The notes below the pieces were generated by a model. That model did no database searches. It was not told the origin of the DNA and saw nothing but the letters and a program-made list of their open reading frames with translations. A DNA stretch of 64,000 bases from assembly GCF_017652985.1 (NCBI RefSeq), contig NZ_JAGGDJ010000012.1:1-64000 (forward strand). Reading direction: 5' to 3'. A program made the position numbers and the translations under genes. Source of the DNA: Paenibacillus artemisiicola (GTDB taxonomy: Bacteria > Bacillota > Bacilli > Paenibacillales > Paenibacillaceae). Below are positions 18,622-27,068 of this stretch, in pieces. The stretch's first letter is position 1; every line of letters starts with the position of its first letter.

Positions 18622-20400
18622 TTATGAATGCGGACGAAATTCGACGCGCGGGATTCGGATATGAACTGTCATGCCCGCTCCGCCCTCGCTTTCCAGCGTT
18701 AATCCAAACGATATCCCATACTCCAACTGAATCCGGGCATGCAGGTTCTTTAATCCGATTCCGGATGCGCTGAACGTCAGCTCGTTTGTCTCGTCCGTCA
18801 AGTATGCAAGGAGTTTCGTCAGTTCGCCCGAAACCATTCCCATCCCGTTGTCCGCCACCGTGATCCGAATGCCTTTCTCGTACGGCTTGACTGCAATCCG
18901 GATCAACTTGGTCCCGACAGCCTGATCGAAGCCGTGATGGATGCAATTCTCGACGACAGGCTGTAACAGAATCGGAATCGTGATGCACGTAAGAAGCGCC
19001 TCGTCGATGTCGTATTTGACGACAAGCGCATCTCCCGATCGGATCTGCTCGATTCGCAAATAGTTCTGAATCTGGTGGATCTCGTCGATTAGCGCTACCT
19101 TCGAGTCTTGTTTGTTCAAACTATAGCGCAGCATGCCCCCGAGTGCCGAAGTGATCTCCACGATTCCCTCGCGATCTCCGATTTCCGCTAATGCCCGAAT
19201 CGCCTCCAGGTTATTGAATAGAAAATGCGGGCGGATTTGCAGCTTGAGCGTGTTCAGTTCCGCTTCCTTCTGCTTAAAACGACTTTCCAGCACCTGATTG
19301 ATCAGTTCGTCGATTTTCTGGTTCATTTTATTAAACGCCCGTCCAACCAAGCTGATCTCCATGTTACCGTTCAACGCCTGATAAGAAACGTTGAAGACGC
19401 CCTTCTCCACTTTCCCCATTAACAATCGAAGCGCTTTCAATGGTTTCGTAATCGTATCGGAGAACAACACAGATACGATGACGATGACGAGGAATAAAAT
19501 GGCCGATACCGTAAGAATCGATTTATAGAGAATTGCCGTTCCTTTCCTTATCTCGGCTTCGGATACAATCCCCACGATTTTCCACCCTGTGTTGGCCGAA
19601 TCGATATGGTTGACGATTAAGGTTTCGTTGCCGACCTTCATGTCTTGCACTTGGTCAGTCAAGGTTGCCAATCTTGGCTGAAGCTGAACGTAGCGGCCGT
19701 TCTTACTGTAGATGATCTGCTGCTGATCGTCCAGCACGATAATATTTGAAGTTTTACCTAGATCTACACGCTTAAAGATGCTCTCAAGCCCGGTAAAATT
19801 CACGTCGATGATAATGACTCCAAGTATCGGTCCGTTATAAATCTTTATCGCCCGGACGACCGAGAACGCCGGTTCAGGTCGGTTTGCAATCCGCGAATCG
19901 TTGATCTTGCCGGTAAAGACAACCTTACCGTTCGCTGCGATTGCTTTCTTATACCAGAGCGAATTCTTAAAATCATAGGCGTAGTTGATGTCCGCGTTAT
20001 AGATGGAGCTGGAGAACACCTGCCCGTCCCTTCGGTAGATGGAGACGCTTTGCAAATCCTCCCGGGGATTTCGGATGGCCTGGGTCAGCAGGCTTTCAAT
20101 TTGTTTGAAGTCCGAATCACTGATGGTGCCTGTTTCCTGCATAATGTTTAAAATCTGGCTGTTGTAGTAAGGGAGCACGGATAAACGGGTGAGCTCGTCC
20201 AGGTAAGTGTCCAAATGACTGTTGACCAACTGGACCGTGTTGCTCACATTACTCTCCATGCTCTTCGTGATTTGATTGCTGTAAATCCAACTTGATAATA
20301 CCGTTAGGAAAAGCATCGGAAAAAGCACAAGTGGCAAGAACGTCAGGATCATTTTCTTCTTGAACGTGCGCGTCTCCCAATATCTTCGCAATGCCGACAA
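18622..20400 (-). CDS. Sensor histidine kinase (YesM-like, LytS-type kinase)
   Basis: A membrane sensor of about 592 aa. It has an N-terminal helix (KKKMILTFLPLVLFPMLFLT), a large extracellular dCache-like domain, a second helix around residues 290-315, a HAMP domain, then a His-kinase domain with phospho-His in LQIRPHFLFNNLEAI and an ATPase with PVVENCIHHG and VADNGMGM. The start is a TTG at 20400 with AGGGGGTG 6 bases upstream; the longer frame to 20445 lacks a ribosome site. It presumably senses xylan-derived sugars. Confidence 0.92.
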   Translation of the reverse strand: MSALRRYWETRTFKKKMILTFLPLVLFPMLFLTVLSSWIYSNQITKSMESNVSNTVQLVNSHLDTYLDELTRLSVLPYYNSQILNIMQETGTISDSDFKQIESLLTQAIRNPREDLQSVSIYRRDGQVFSSSIYNADINYAYDFKNSLWYKKAIAANGKVVFTGKINDSRIANRPEPAFSVVRAIKIYNGPILGVIIIDVNFTGLESIFKRVDLGKTSNIIVLDDQQQIIYSKNGRYVQLQPRLATLTDQVQDMKVGNETLIVNHIDSANTGWKIVGIVSEAEIRKGTAILYKSILTVSAILFLVIVIVSVLFSDTITKPLKALRLLMGKVEKGVFNVSYQALNGNMEISLVGRAFNKMNQKIDELINQVLESRFKQKEAELNTLKLQIRPHFLFNNLEAIRALAEIGDREGIVEITSALGGMLRYSLNKQDSKVALIDEIHQIQNYLRIEQIRSGDALVVKYDIDEALLTCITIPILLQPVVENCIHHGFDQAVGTKLIRIAVKPYEKGIRITVADNGMGMVSGELTKLLAYLTDETNELTFSASGIGLKNLHARIQLEYGISFGLTLESEGGAGMTVHIRIPRVEFRPHS

Positions 20401-20499
20401 ACTTGCACCCCCTGATGGGCATGAAGAACCCAATATGGTTACCATTGTAGCATAGGGGCTAACGGGATAAATGAGAATAAATCCTCGTTCGCATGCAAA

Positions 20500-20527
20500 A
20501 GAACAGACGATTCACCATGGAATCGTC
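20500..20527 (-). terminator. Terminator of the SLH-protein gene
   Basis: Leftward: GACGATTC, loop, GAATCGTC and then TGTTCTTTTG. It lies 56 bp after the SLH-protein stop. Remaining bases to the kinase gene show nothing else. Confidence 0.6.
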
Positions 20528-20582
20528 CGTCCCTTGCACCTACCTTGCAATCAATTAACAAGCTTCGACTCCCTTAGAACCG

Positions 20583-21746
20583 TTAAGGTTGCATTCTATA
20601 TGCCGGGTCGATCTTGCCGGCTTTATCCAGAACCACGTAGAGCATCTTCGCGGCCTCTGCACGGGTGGCGTTGCCAAGCGGATCGAACAGATTAGTTCCC
20701 TTGCCGGCAATTAAAGATGCTTTTTGCATGGCGTACACAGATTCCTTGGCATAGCTGGCTATTAATCGATCATCCGCGAAAGCGGTTGACTGCTTACTTG
20801 GCTTCAGGTCTATTTTATACGCTTTAGCCAGTCGCTCCGTAATGACCGTAATATCCTGACGCATAATCGGATCGTTCGGACCAAACTGTTTGTCATTGTA
20901 ACCGCCCACGATGTTATTTACCTTCGCCCAAGCAATGGCATTGCTGTACCATTGACCCGGTACGGCGTCTTTAAAAGTTACGCTGCCTCCTAACTGAGCA
21001 CCACCACCAAACGCATTGTAGAGCATTTGTACAAATTGTGCTCGGGTGAGGACCGCGTTCGGACTGAACTTACCGTTTCCGACACCGGATACGTAATTCA
21101 GATCCGCTAACGAACGAATATAGCTTTCCGCCCAATGTCCGCCGATGTCTGTGAAGGCGGCAGAAGAAGTGGAGAGATCGTCTGCATCGATCGAGACCTC
21201 CAGGTTCGGATTGTCCTCATTGAGGATAATTGGACTACCGGTGTTAGTGCTCGAACCACTGGAGACGCTGCTGCCTGATTCAACTCCTGGGCGGGAGATC
21301 TTAACCGTCTGTACCTTTTTCGGTGTGGATACGGGCTTGCCTGCGCTGTCATAACGGGTCAAGGCCGGGGTGATGGATATGGTCTCGCTTGCATTACCCG
21401 TATAACGTAATTTCACCTCACAAACTTTGAGTTTGCCGGAGAAAACGTTCTTCCCTTTGGTCGTCATGCCCCCGATAAGGTGACGAGTGCCATTATACTG
21501 ATACAAACCCGTAAAGCTAGGATCCATTTCATGGCTGAGATACATCAAGCCATCCGAAAGTTCGACGGACATCTCCACGCCGGCATATTTCTCTTTCTCT
21601 GTAAGTGAAATGGTTATCGTAATTTCATTCCAAGCTGTCTCCACGCTCACGGGAACGGCAGCGTGCGCCGGAAAGGCACGGATGCCCAGCAGAACGACCA
21701 TCAAAGAAATCAATGAAACATGGCGCAATTTTACCAAAACGTTCAT
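20583..21746 (-). CDS. SLH-domain surface protein with N-terminal cohesin-like domain
   Basis: A secreted protein of 387 aa. It has a signal peptide (residues 1-29, ending FPAHA), then a beta-rich domain (about 30-150, with EKYAGVEMSVELSDGL, IGGMTTKGKNVFSGKL and VCEVKLRYTGNA) that resembles the cohesin fold, a Ser/Gly/Thr linker, and three SLH repeats (about 195-387; FTDIGGHWAESYIRSL, FKDAVPGQWYSNAIAWAK, FADDRLIASYAKESVYAM) that bind the cell wall. The ATG follows GGGAGGAAAATACC. It lies directly downstream of a dockerin-bearing esterase, so it may anchor it; cohesin identity is by pattern only. Confidence 0.8.
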   Translation of the reverse strand: MNVLVKLRHVSLISLMVVLLGIRAFPAHAAVPVSVETAWNEITITISLTEKEKYAGVEMSVELSDGLMYLSHEMDPSFTGLYQYNGTRHLIGGMTTKGKNVFSGKLKVCEVKLRYTGNASETISITPALTRYDSAGKPVSTPKKVQTVKISRPGVESGSSVSSGSSTNTGSPIILNEDNPNLEVSIDADDLSTSSAAFTDIGGHWAESYIRSLADLNYVSGVGNGKFSPNAVLTRAQFVQMLYNAFGGGAQLGGSVTFKDAVPGQWYSNAIAWAKVNNIVGGYNDKQFGPNDPIMRQDITVITERLAKAYKIDLKPSKQSTAFADDRLIASYAKESVYAMQKASLIAGKGTNLFDPLGNATRAEAAKMLYVVLDKAGKIDPAYRMQP

Positions 21747-21838
21747 GGTATTTTCCTCCCAAGCGTACTAGGCGTCAGAAGCTGAACGCTTCCGACGCCT
21801 CGCACGATCTATCCTTTATAGTGTTGATGATCTAGCTT

Positions 21839-24800
21839 TTAAAAGCCGATGTTATTGTCGTTCAGCACTTGAATGAAGAGCAGCAGATCATCGATGCCAA
21901 TCTTGCCGTCACCACTGTAATCGCCGCGATACGCATTTTCGAGCCAGTTGCTGTCGACGCTCGACGCTCCGTAGTAGCCTGCAAGGGCGTAGAAGTCATT
22001 CCAATCGACGGCCTTGTCGTTGTTAATGTCATACGTCAGCACCATGTAGGAGCCTACCGTAATCGTTGCTTTGTTATTCAGCGGAGTCACGGCCATTTCG
22101 TTCTTCCCGTTGCTCGCAAAGTCGATGGTCAATTCAGCGCTTACGTCGCCGACATAGCCTGTGGGAACCGTGAAGTTCAGATCTAGCAGGTTCAACAGAT
22201 TCTCGCCGGCTGAGATCGGAGCGCCGAGCTTGGCGACGGCGAGGTGAATTTCCTTCTTGCCCGCGTCATTCTTCGCATCGACGATCGATATACCGGACTT
22301 CCCGACAGCGCTGACGAACGTAAGATCCGCGTCGTATTTCACCGTGGCGTTAAAGCCTTGTAGACCGGCATAATTTTGTGCGTCAAGCGTGAATTTAACC
22401 GGCGTCTCCTTGTCTTTACTATTAACGATGACTTTCGCCGGCACGTTGACCGTGTAGACGATGCTGTCCGGCAACGAAGTCTTGAGATCGAACTTCGCGG
22501 TAAATCCACCATAGCTGACCGTCGCCGTGATGGTGCCTTGCTTCTGCACCAGCGCGCCGTCCTCTACGTCGATTTTATAGCCGCTTACCGGCTTCGACGT
22601 GCCGTCCTCAAAGCTGGCGGTCACGATAAGACCGGTTAAGTCGATGTGCTCGCCAACCTTGTAGTCCGTCTTAGCCGGCGGCGTAACCGTAATGCCAGTG
22701 GCAGCTTTAGGTGCAAGATCGAAGACATAAGGGCGTACGTTTACGTTACCCGACGCATCCTGGAGTCGAGCAAAGATAAGTTGGCTGTCCGCTGTGACTG
22801 GCTTATCGAAACCGATGGTGACAATCGTGTCGTTCTCGCTCCAGTCGAGGGTATAATCCTCGGCGAAATTGGTGCCGAACCCGAAGTTCTGCGGATCCAT
22901 CGGATTCGCAAAGCCGAACGACACGCTCTTGGTATCCGGCGTAATTACAACATTCTTCGGATTAAAGCTCACCTCGCCGAGCTTGGTCGTCGGCCAAGGC
23001 AGCGATTCAGGCCTGTCGCCGGCATCGGTGTTCTTATTCGGATATAGCGGCCAGTTCGGACTCGGACCAATCTTGATATTGGTGGATGGCCAGGACGGCG
23101 AGAAGATCGCCTTCGCCTTGTTCAAGTCGTACGAGAATTGGAAATCGTATCCGGGCAGCGATTCAAGCTTGACGTCCTCCAATCGTACAACCCTGTTCGA
23201 GCCGGCTGCATAGCTGACCGGAAAATCAGGCACATTTTCCTGGAAAAAGGCATGTTTGTTCGTATTATCGGCGTCAGCACTTGTATAACCGGTGTTGATG
23301 GAAGCCCCATATGATAGGATCCAACCAGGCTCCTCCGCTTCGTTCACGCTGGTCGGCACAGGTACATCGTTGGCGAAAATCTTCATCGCTTGTTGGTCGA
23401 CCTTGCTCGTGAAGCCGAAAATCCAGCGCTGATCGCCAGTATCGTCGCACGTAATACTCGTACGCAGAATGCCCGTCAGGTCGTAGCTTTGGAGATAGAC
23501 CGTCTGGGTGTCCTTTGTCTTGCCAATCGTAGAAAGCGCGTATCGGCCGGGCACAGTCTTCTCCGCGCTGAGGTTGAAAGTCGCAACGCCTCCGACGACA
23601 TCGGCGGTGTAAATCCCTTCGCCGGTGTTCAGCATTATTTGCGGTGCGTTGGAATACGCTTTGATCGTTGTGGGATAACCCGCTGTCACCATCTCGTTCG
23701 TGCTGTAGAGCGTATATTTGTTCGGACGGGACCATTTCATGTATGAGCTATCTACTTCGAACGGATAGGCGGACATGTCCCACACGCCATTGTATGTTGC
23801 TGCGGGCCGAATCGGCGGATTGACGGTAACGCCAAGCGTATCCGGTCCTTCAACCTTAAGCGGATCTCCGTATTTTCCGCCGTGGAATTCGCGGTCCATC
23901 ATCGCCAACATATAAGCGTGGTCACGATCCTGGAAGGCATGCGCGCCGTCATGGACGAAGACTCCGATGTTGTCGCCTTTACCGAGGAACTCATAAACTT
24001 CCTTGGCAGCGACGGTCGCTAATATGTTCGACGGGGAACTGAGCCAATCAAAGCCCTCCCCCGTAAAGGTTAGGAGCGGACGCGGAGCGACCATTGCCGC
24101 TAACGCATGCGAATCAAACGGCAGCTTGTCCAGCTCGAAGCGGAATTCCTCGGCTTTGGTATCGAGCCAATGATCGCCGCCGGGAGACATCGTATTGGTC
24201 GGTTTCTCGTTACGGAAGTAACTGCGATTCATGCTGGAATTGCTGTACGAGGCGTTTGGTGCTCCATTTGCGTTATTCGGTACATTGTAATTGTAGATAC
24301 GTCCCTCGGACGTATAGCGCATAGAGGCGATGCCGCCCTGCCCGGGATCCACCGGTACGACTATGCTGATGCGTTGATCGAACGCACCGGCTAGCGCAGC
24401 CGCCTTGCCGTTACGGGATACGCCCGTGACAACCGAGCGTGACGGATCGATCAAGCCTTTATACGCGCCGTTCTCAAGTGCATCGAGGGTGCGGGAAATA
24501 CCCCATGCCCACGCCATCAACGCTGCCGAATCCCCTTCATAGGTATCCCTATTGAATGGATACAGCGTTGTATAGACGCCGGTTCGACTCGCGTTATCGC
24601 TAAAAATCGTCCCGGTTGGATTGTTCATTACGGCATAACCATGACGCAGGAATGTATTGCGCATGTTGGCGGACACACCACCGCCGACGCCGATGACGAA
24701 GGGATACGGAGGCGCAATGTTCGTCTCTCCGTTCTTCAAGTCCGCATCCGCTACGCCTTCTTTATAGGTCGGGACATAAATACCGGTAACATTGTAGCTG

Positions 24801-25207
24801 CCGGAAGTTGCATTCGCCGGATTGCGAACGGTTACCGTCAAAGACGCATTACTCGTGCCGAGGTTGCCGCTATACGATACGTCTTCCTTCGCGGTATCCA
24901 TCTTCTTGCCGTAATAATAGTATTGCAGTAAATCCGAGAGCTCCGCACGTCGCTGCTCCCACTCGGCAGGCGTCGTTACATACCCGTTCGTACCTTTGGT
25001 CGGATCGAGAAATTTAAAAAGATCGGGCAGCCCCTCCGAGCTTGGCAGTTTAGAGATGTTGGTCGGAAAATATTCCCGCCCCGCTGGCGGCTGAGCTTTT
25101 GCCGGACCGGGGTATGAAGGATAATAATAGTTCGTTGCGAAAGCGGCAGGCGCAATGGCGCACAAGATCAGTACGCACAAAGCGACAGCAAAGGTCTTTT
25201 TTAGCAT
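21839..25207 (-). CDS. Secreted CE15-like glucuronoyl esterase with Ig-like, cohesin-like and dockerin domains
   Basis: A 1122-aa exported protein with a signal peptide (residues 1-24). The alpha/beta-hydrolase part (about 40-450) has a nucleophile Ser264 in VTGVSRNGKAAALAG and a catalytic His in VHDGAHAFQDRDHAYM, matching carbohydrate esterase family 15, which splits ester links between xylan glucuronate and lignin. Where many members have QESG..GG this one has PVDPGQGG. Then follow beta domains, a bacterial Ig-like domain (about 832-912, GITVTPPAKTDYKVGEHIDL), a cohesin-like domain (about 915-1052) and a type I dockerin (1056-1122) with YDINNDKAVDWNDFYALAGY and GDYSGDGKIGIDDLLLF. The start is behind GAGGAGGAGC. 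Confidence 0.88.
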   Translation of the reverse strand: MLKKTFAVALCVLILCAIAPAAFATNYYYPSYPGPAKAQPPAGREYFPTNISKLPSSEGLPDLFKFLDPTKGTNGYVTTPAEWEQRRAELSDLLQYYYYGKKMDTAKEDVSYSGNLGTSNASLTVTVRNPANATSGSYNVTGIYVPTYKEGVADADLKNGETNIAPPYPFVIGVGGGVSANMRNTFLRHGYAVMNNPTGTIFSDNASRTGVYTTLYPFNRDTYEGDSAALMAWAWGISRTLDALENGAYKGLIDPSRSVVTGVSRNGKAAALAGAFDQRISIVVPVDPGQGGIASMRYTSEGRIYNYNVPNNANGAPNASYSNSSMNRSYFRNEKPTNTMSPGGDHWLDTKAEEFRFELDKLPFDSHALAAMVAPRPLLTFTGEGFDWLSSPSNILATVAAKEVYEFLGKGDNIGVFVHDGAHAFQDRDHAYMLAMMDREFHGGKYGDPLKVEGPDTLGVTVNPPIRPAATYNGVWDMSAYPFEVDSSYMKWSRPNKYTLYSTNEMVTAGYPTTIKAYSNAPQIMLNTGEGIYTADVVGGVATFNLSAEKTVPGRYALSTIGKTKDTQTVYLQSYDLTGILRTSITCDDTGDQRWIFGFTSKVDQQAMKIFANDVPVPTSVNEAEEPGWILSYGASINTGYTSADADNTNKHAFFQENVPDFPVSYAAGSNRVVRLEDVKLESLPGYDFQFSYDLNKAKAIFSPSWPSTNIKIGPSPNWPLYPNKNTDAGDRPESLPWPTTKLGEVSFNPKNVVITPDTKSVSFGFANPMDPQNFGFGTNFAEDYTLDWSENDTIVTIGFDKPVTADSQLIFARLQDASGNVNVRPYVFDLAPKAATGITVTPPAKTDYKVGEHIDLTGLIVTASFEDGTSKPVSGYKIDVEDGALVQKQGTITATVSYGGFTAKFDLKTSLPDSIVYTVNVPAKVIVNSKDKETPVKFTLDAQNYAGLQGFNATVKYDADLTFVSAVGKSGISIVDAKNDAGKKEIHLAVAKLGAPISAGENLLNLLDLNFTVPTGYVGDVSAELTIDFASNGKNEMAVTPLNNKATITVGSYMVLTYDINNDKAVDWNDFYALAGYYGASSVDSNWLENAYRGDYSGDGKIGIDDLLLFIQVLNDNNIGF

Positions 25208-25324
25208 GTTTGGGAGCTCCTCCTCATTTATCCATGACTCACCATGATTTCAACTGGTCATAACAAACCCCGTTCTTCTCAAGAAAACTCAACATAATTA
25301 GCCAATTGCAGCATCCGCCCCTGA

Positions 25325-25338
25325 TGTATACGCTTTCA
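25325..25338. promoter_or_regulatory. Candidate cre site upstream of the CE15-like gene
   Basis: TGTATACGCTTTCA matches the CcpA-site pattern TGWAANCGNTNWCA at all but one fixed position, about 120 bp upstream of the esterase start. No other gene or signal was seen in 25208-25472. Confidence 0.45.
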
Positions 25339-25472
25339 TTTTGCGACGAGTTAGAATTGATTCGCTTATAAGCGCATTAGAAAAGAAGATTTTTCGCGTT
25401 TCTTGTGGTAGGTGTTTTGAGGATCTTGCTGTGGAAGAGGTGAGGATTCACGAATAACTCGACACGTATCCC

Positions 25473-25730
25473 TCATTTAATTTCTTTCTTATTTCGAGTC
25501 TGTACATTCGCCATGGTCTGCTCAAGCGTTTGCTTCTGCAGCAAATACAATGAAGCCTCTTCTTTTAGAATATTGCTCGCTTGATTGTAAAGCGGATCCA
25601 TCGGTACCTGACTCACAACCTTTATTTCATCCGAAAAAACACTTGCATACTCCAGCGACCTTAATCCAGTTATTATGGAGAGCTGGCAGGCTCGCACAAT
25701 TTCCGAAGCGGAGATTAAGCTCATTGTGTC
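25473..25730 (-). pseudogene. Chimeric remnant: ClC C-terminus joined to a sugar-binding-protein C-terminus
   Basis: The first part (25730 to about 25676) reads MSLISASEIVRACQLS, a degenerate copy of the end of the ClC channel at 27069 (LGLISALDIVRAYRLP). The remainder (to 25473) reads YASVFSDEIKVVSQVPMDPL, YNQASNILKEEASLYLLQKQ and TLEQTMANVQTRNKKEIK, closely related to the end of the binding protein at 16039. No start or ribosome site is present. It is recombination debris. Confidence 0.7.
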
Positions 25731-26914
25731 ATAACGCGTTGATGTTTCGGATTCATATCCGATAATCCCGGTCGCAACAACTCTGAATAAGTCTCAATCT
25801 TCACGTTTATTTTTGGATAGATGGCATCCCATTGGTACCTTTTACGGTGCCATTCTTTTGGAAAAGCGCGACGGAACTCTCCAGCAAAATCAAATATATC
25901 GATATCAAGACCGATTTGAACTCGTCTTAAAGCGTCTAATACACGATGTTCTATATAGGTGTTCAAGGCTTCTTCAACCTGATGATCAATCGCTTCACTT
26001 TTCATTAGATACTTTGATGATGCGTTTTGCACGGCATAAGAGCTTGTATTAATACGAACGGTTACACTCCAATCATTACCTTCTATGTGAGGCTTTAAAG
26101 TTGTTTTGCTTTTCAGAAGTCGAACAGAGACAGGCCCGTCTGCCCCATCAGGGGTTACGGTTAATACGGCATTCTGAATTTCGTTGCGAAGCCATAGAAC
26201 GCCTCGCGTAGATGACTCACCCAATACCGTAACCATGCGATCGCCCTTGAAGACAGCAGTTCCAACTCTATAACTAATGGTTGTCGATTGCATAGTTTCC
26301 TGCGAATTTTTCTTGATCCAAGGGAGTGCTGCAGAATTGGAGTCACTGTTAATCATTTGCATTAACTCAATCAAGGTTACACTCATAGCCGTCTTCTTTT
26401 TGGCGAGTTCTCTGTATGCCTCGGAAGTGTTGCGTTCTAAAATAGCATGCATCTCAAGCGCTTCTTGAGCTTTACCTTCGCTAACGTAAATATAGGCACT
26501 TTCTCTAGGTTGAGGTGCCCTAATGAAAAAATCAATATCGTCTGAGATACCATGTTTCGCTTCAGATTCTCCGAAAATAAAAACCTCAGTATGGCCCCAG
26601 AACAACTTCCGTGACATTTTCTCCTGTAAATGACTAAGTGCTTCGGCAATATTGGTTCCTTTTGATGAATAAACCATGGCATTGTCTGAGCCGATACCTG
26701 CTTTTCCTATTTCACCTGTTCCGCCAATTGAAAGGCGGGGCGTAAAAATTTGCAGAGATAACTCGATTTGGTTGCTGTTTACTCTATCAATAGCAACTCC
26801 GGTAATTAGACCCAGATCGTTTACTTCCGTTCTATCCCAACAGCCGGTCAGCAGTAAGATTCCAATAACGCTCACTATCTTCAGTAAGGTACGGATCATG
26901 CGTTGAAGGTTCAT
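25721..26914 (-). CDS. Ger(x)C family spore germination lipoprotein
   Basis: A 397-aa lipoprotein of the GerAC/GerBC type, the outer subunit of nutrient germinant receptors in the spore inner membrane. It has the lipobox LLTGC with Cys25 followed by WDRTEVNDLGLITGVAIDRV, the family's N-terminal signature. The C-terminal Ger(x)C domain includes IEHRVLDALRRVQIGLDIDIF, FAGEFRRAFPKEWHR and VNVKIE-type strands. ATG 26914 follows AAGGAGTAACGGCGC. No GerA or GerB gene adjoins it, so it is an orphan subunit; its end runs a few bases into the chimeric remnant. Confidence 0.88.
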   Translation of the reverse strand: MNLQRMIRTLLKIVSVIGILLLTGCWDRTEVNDLGLITGVAIDRVNSNQIELSLQIFTPRLSIGGTGEIGKAGIGSDNAMVYSSKGTNIAEALSHLQEKMSRKLFWGHTEVFIFGESEAKHGISDDIDFFIRAPQPRESAYIYVSEGKAQEALEMHAILERNTSEAYRELAKKKTAMSVTLIELMQMINSDSNSAALPWIKKNSQETMQSTTISYRVGTAVFKGDRMVTVLGESSTRGVLWLRNEIQNAVLTVTPDGADGPVSVRLLKSKTTLKPHIEGNDWSVTVRINTSSYAVQNASSKYLMKSEAIDHQVEEALNTYIEHRVLDALRRVQIGLDIDIFDFAGEFRRAFPKEWHRKRYQWDAIYPKINVKIETYSELLRPGLSDMNPKHQRVMTQ

Positions 26915-27031
26915 GCGCCGTTACTCCTTAATAGTACTGCTACTTTTCTTCCCTAAAACGGGGAGAACTAAACTTGTTTGCCCTTTAGAATTGAACTAAA
27001 TACGCTAGACTAACGAAACTCGTTCGAATTG

Positions 27032-27058
27032 AAAAGGACACCTTTATAAGAGGTGTCC
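27032..27058 (-). terminator. Terminator of the ClC-CBS gene
   Basis: Leftward: GGACACC, loop TCTTATAAA, GGTGTCC, then TTTTC, 10 bp after the channel stop. Confidence 0.75.
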
Positions 27059-27068
27059 CGTTGAATGC

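Noticed and set aside
25721..26914. Operon of the orphan Ger(x)C gene with the ClC-CBS gene
   Set aside because: A clear terminator at 27032-27058 ends the ClC transcript before the Ger(x)C gene.
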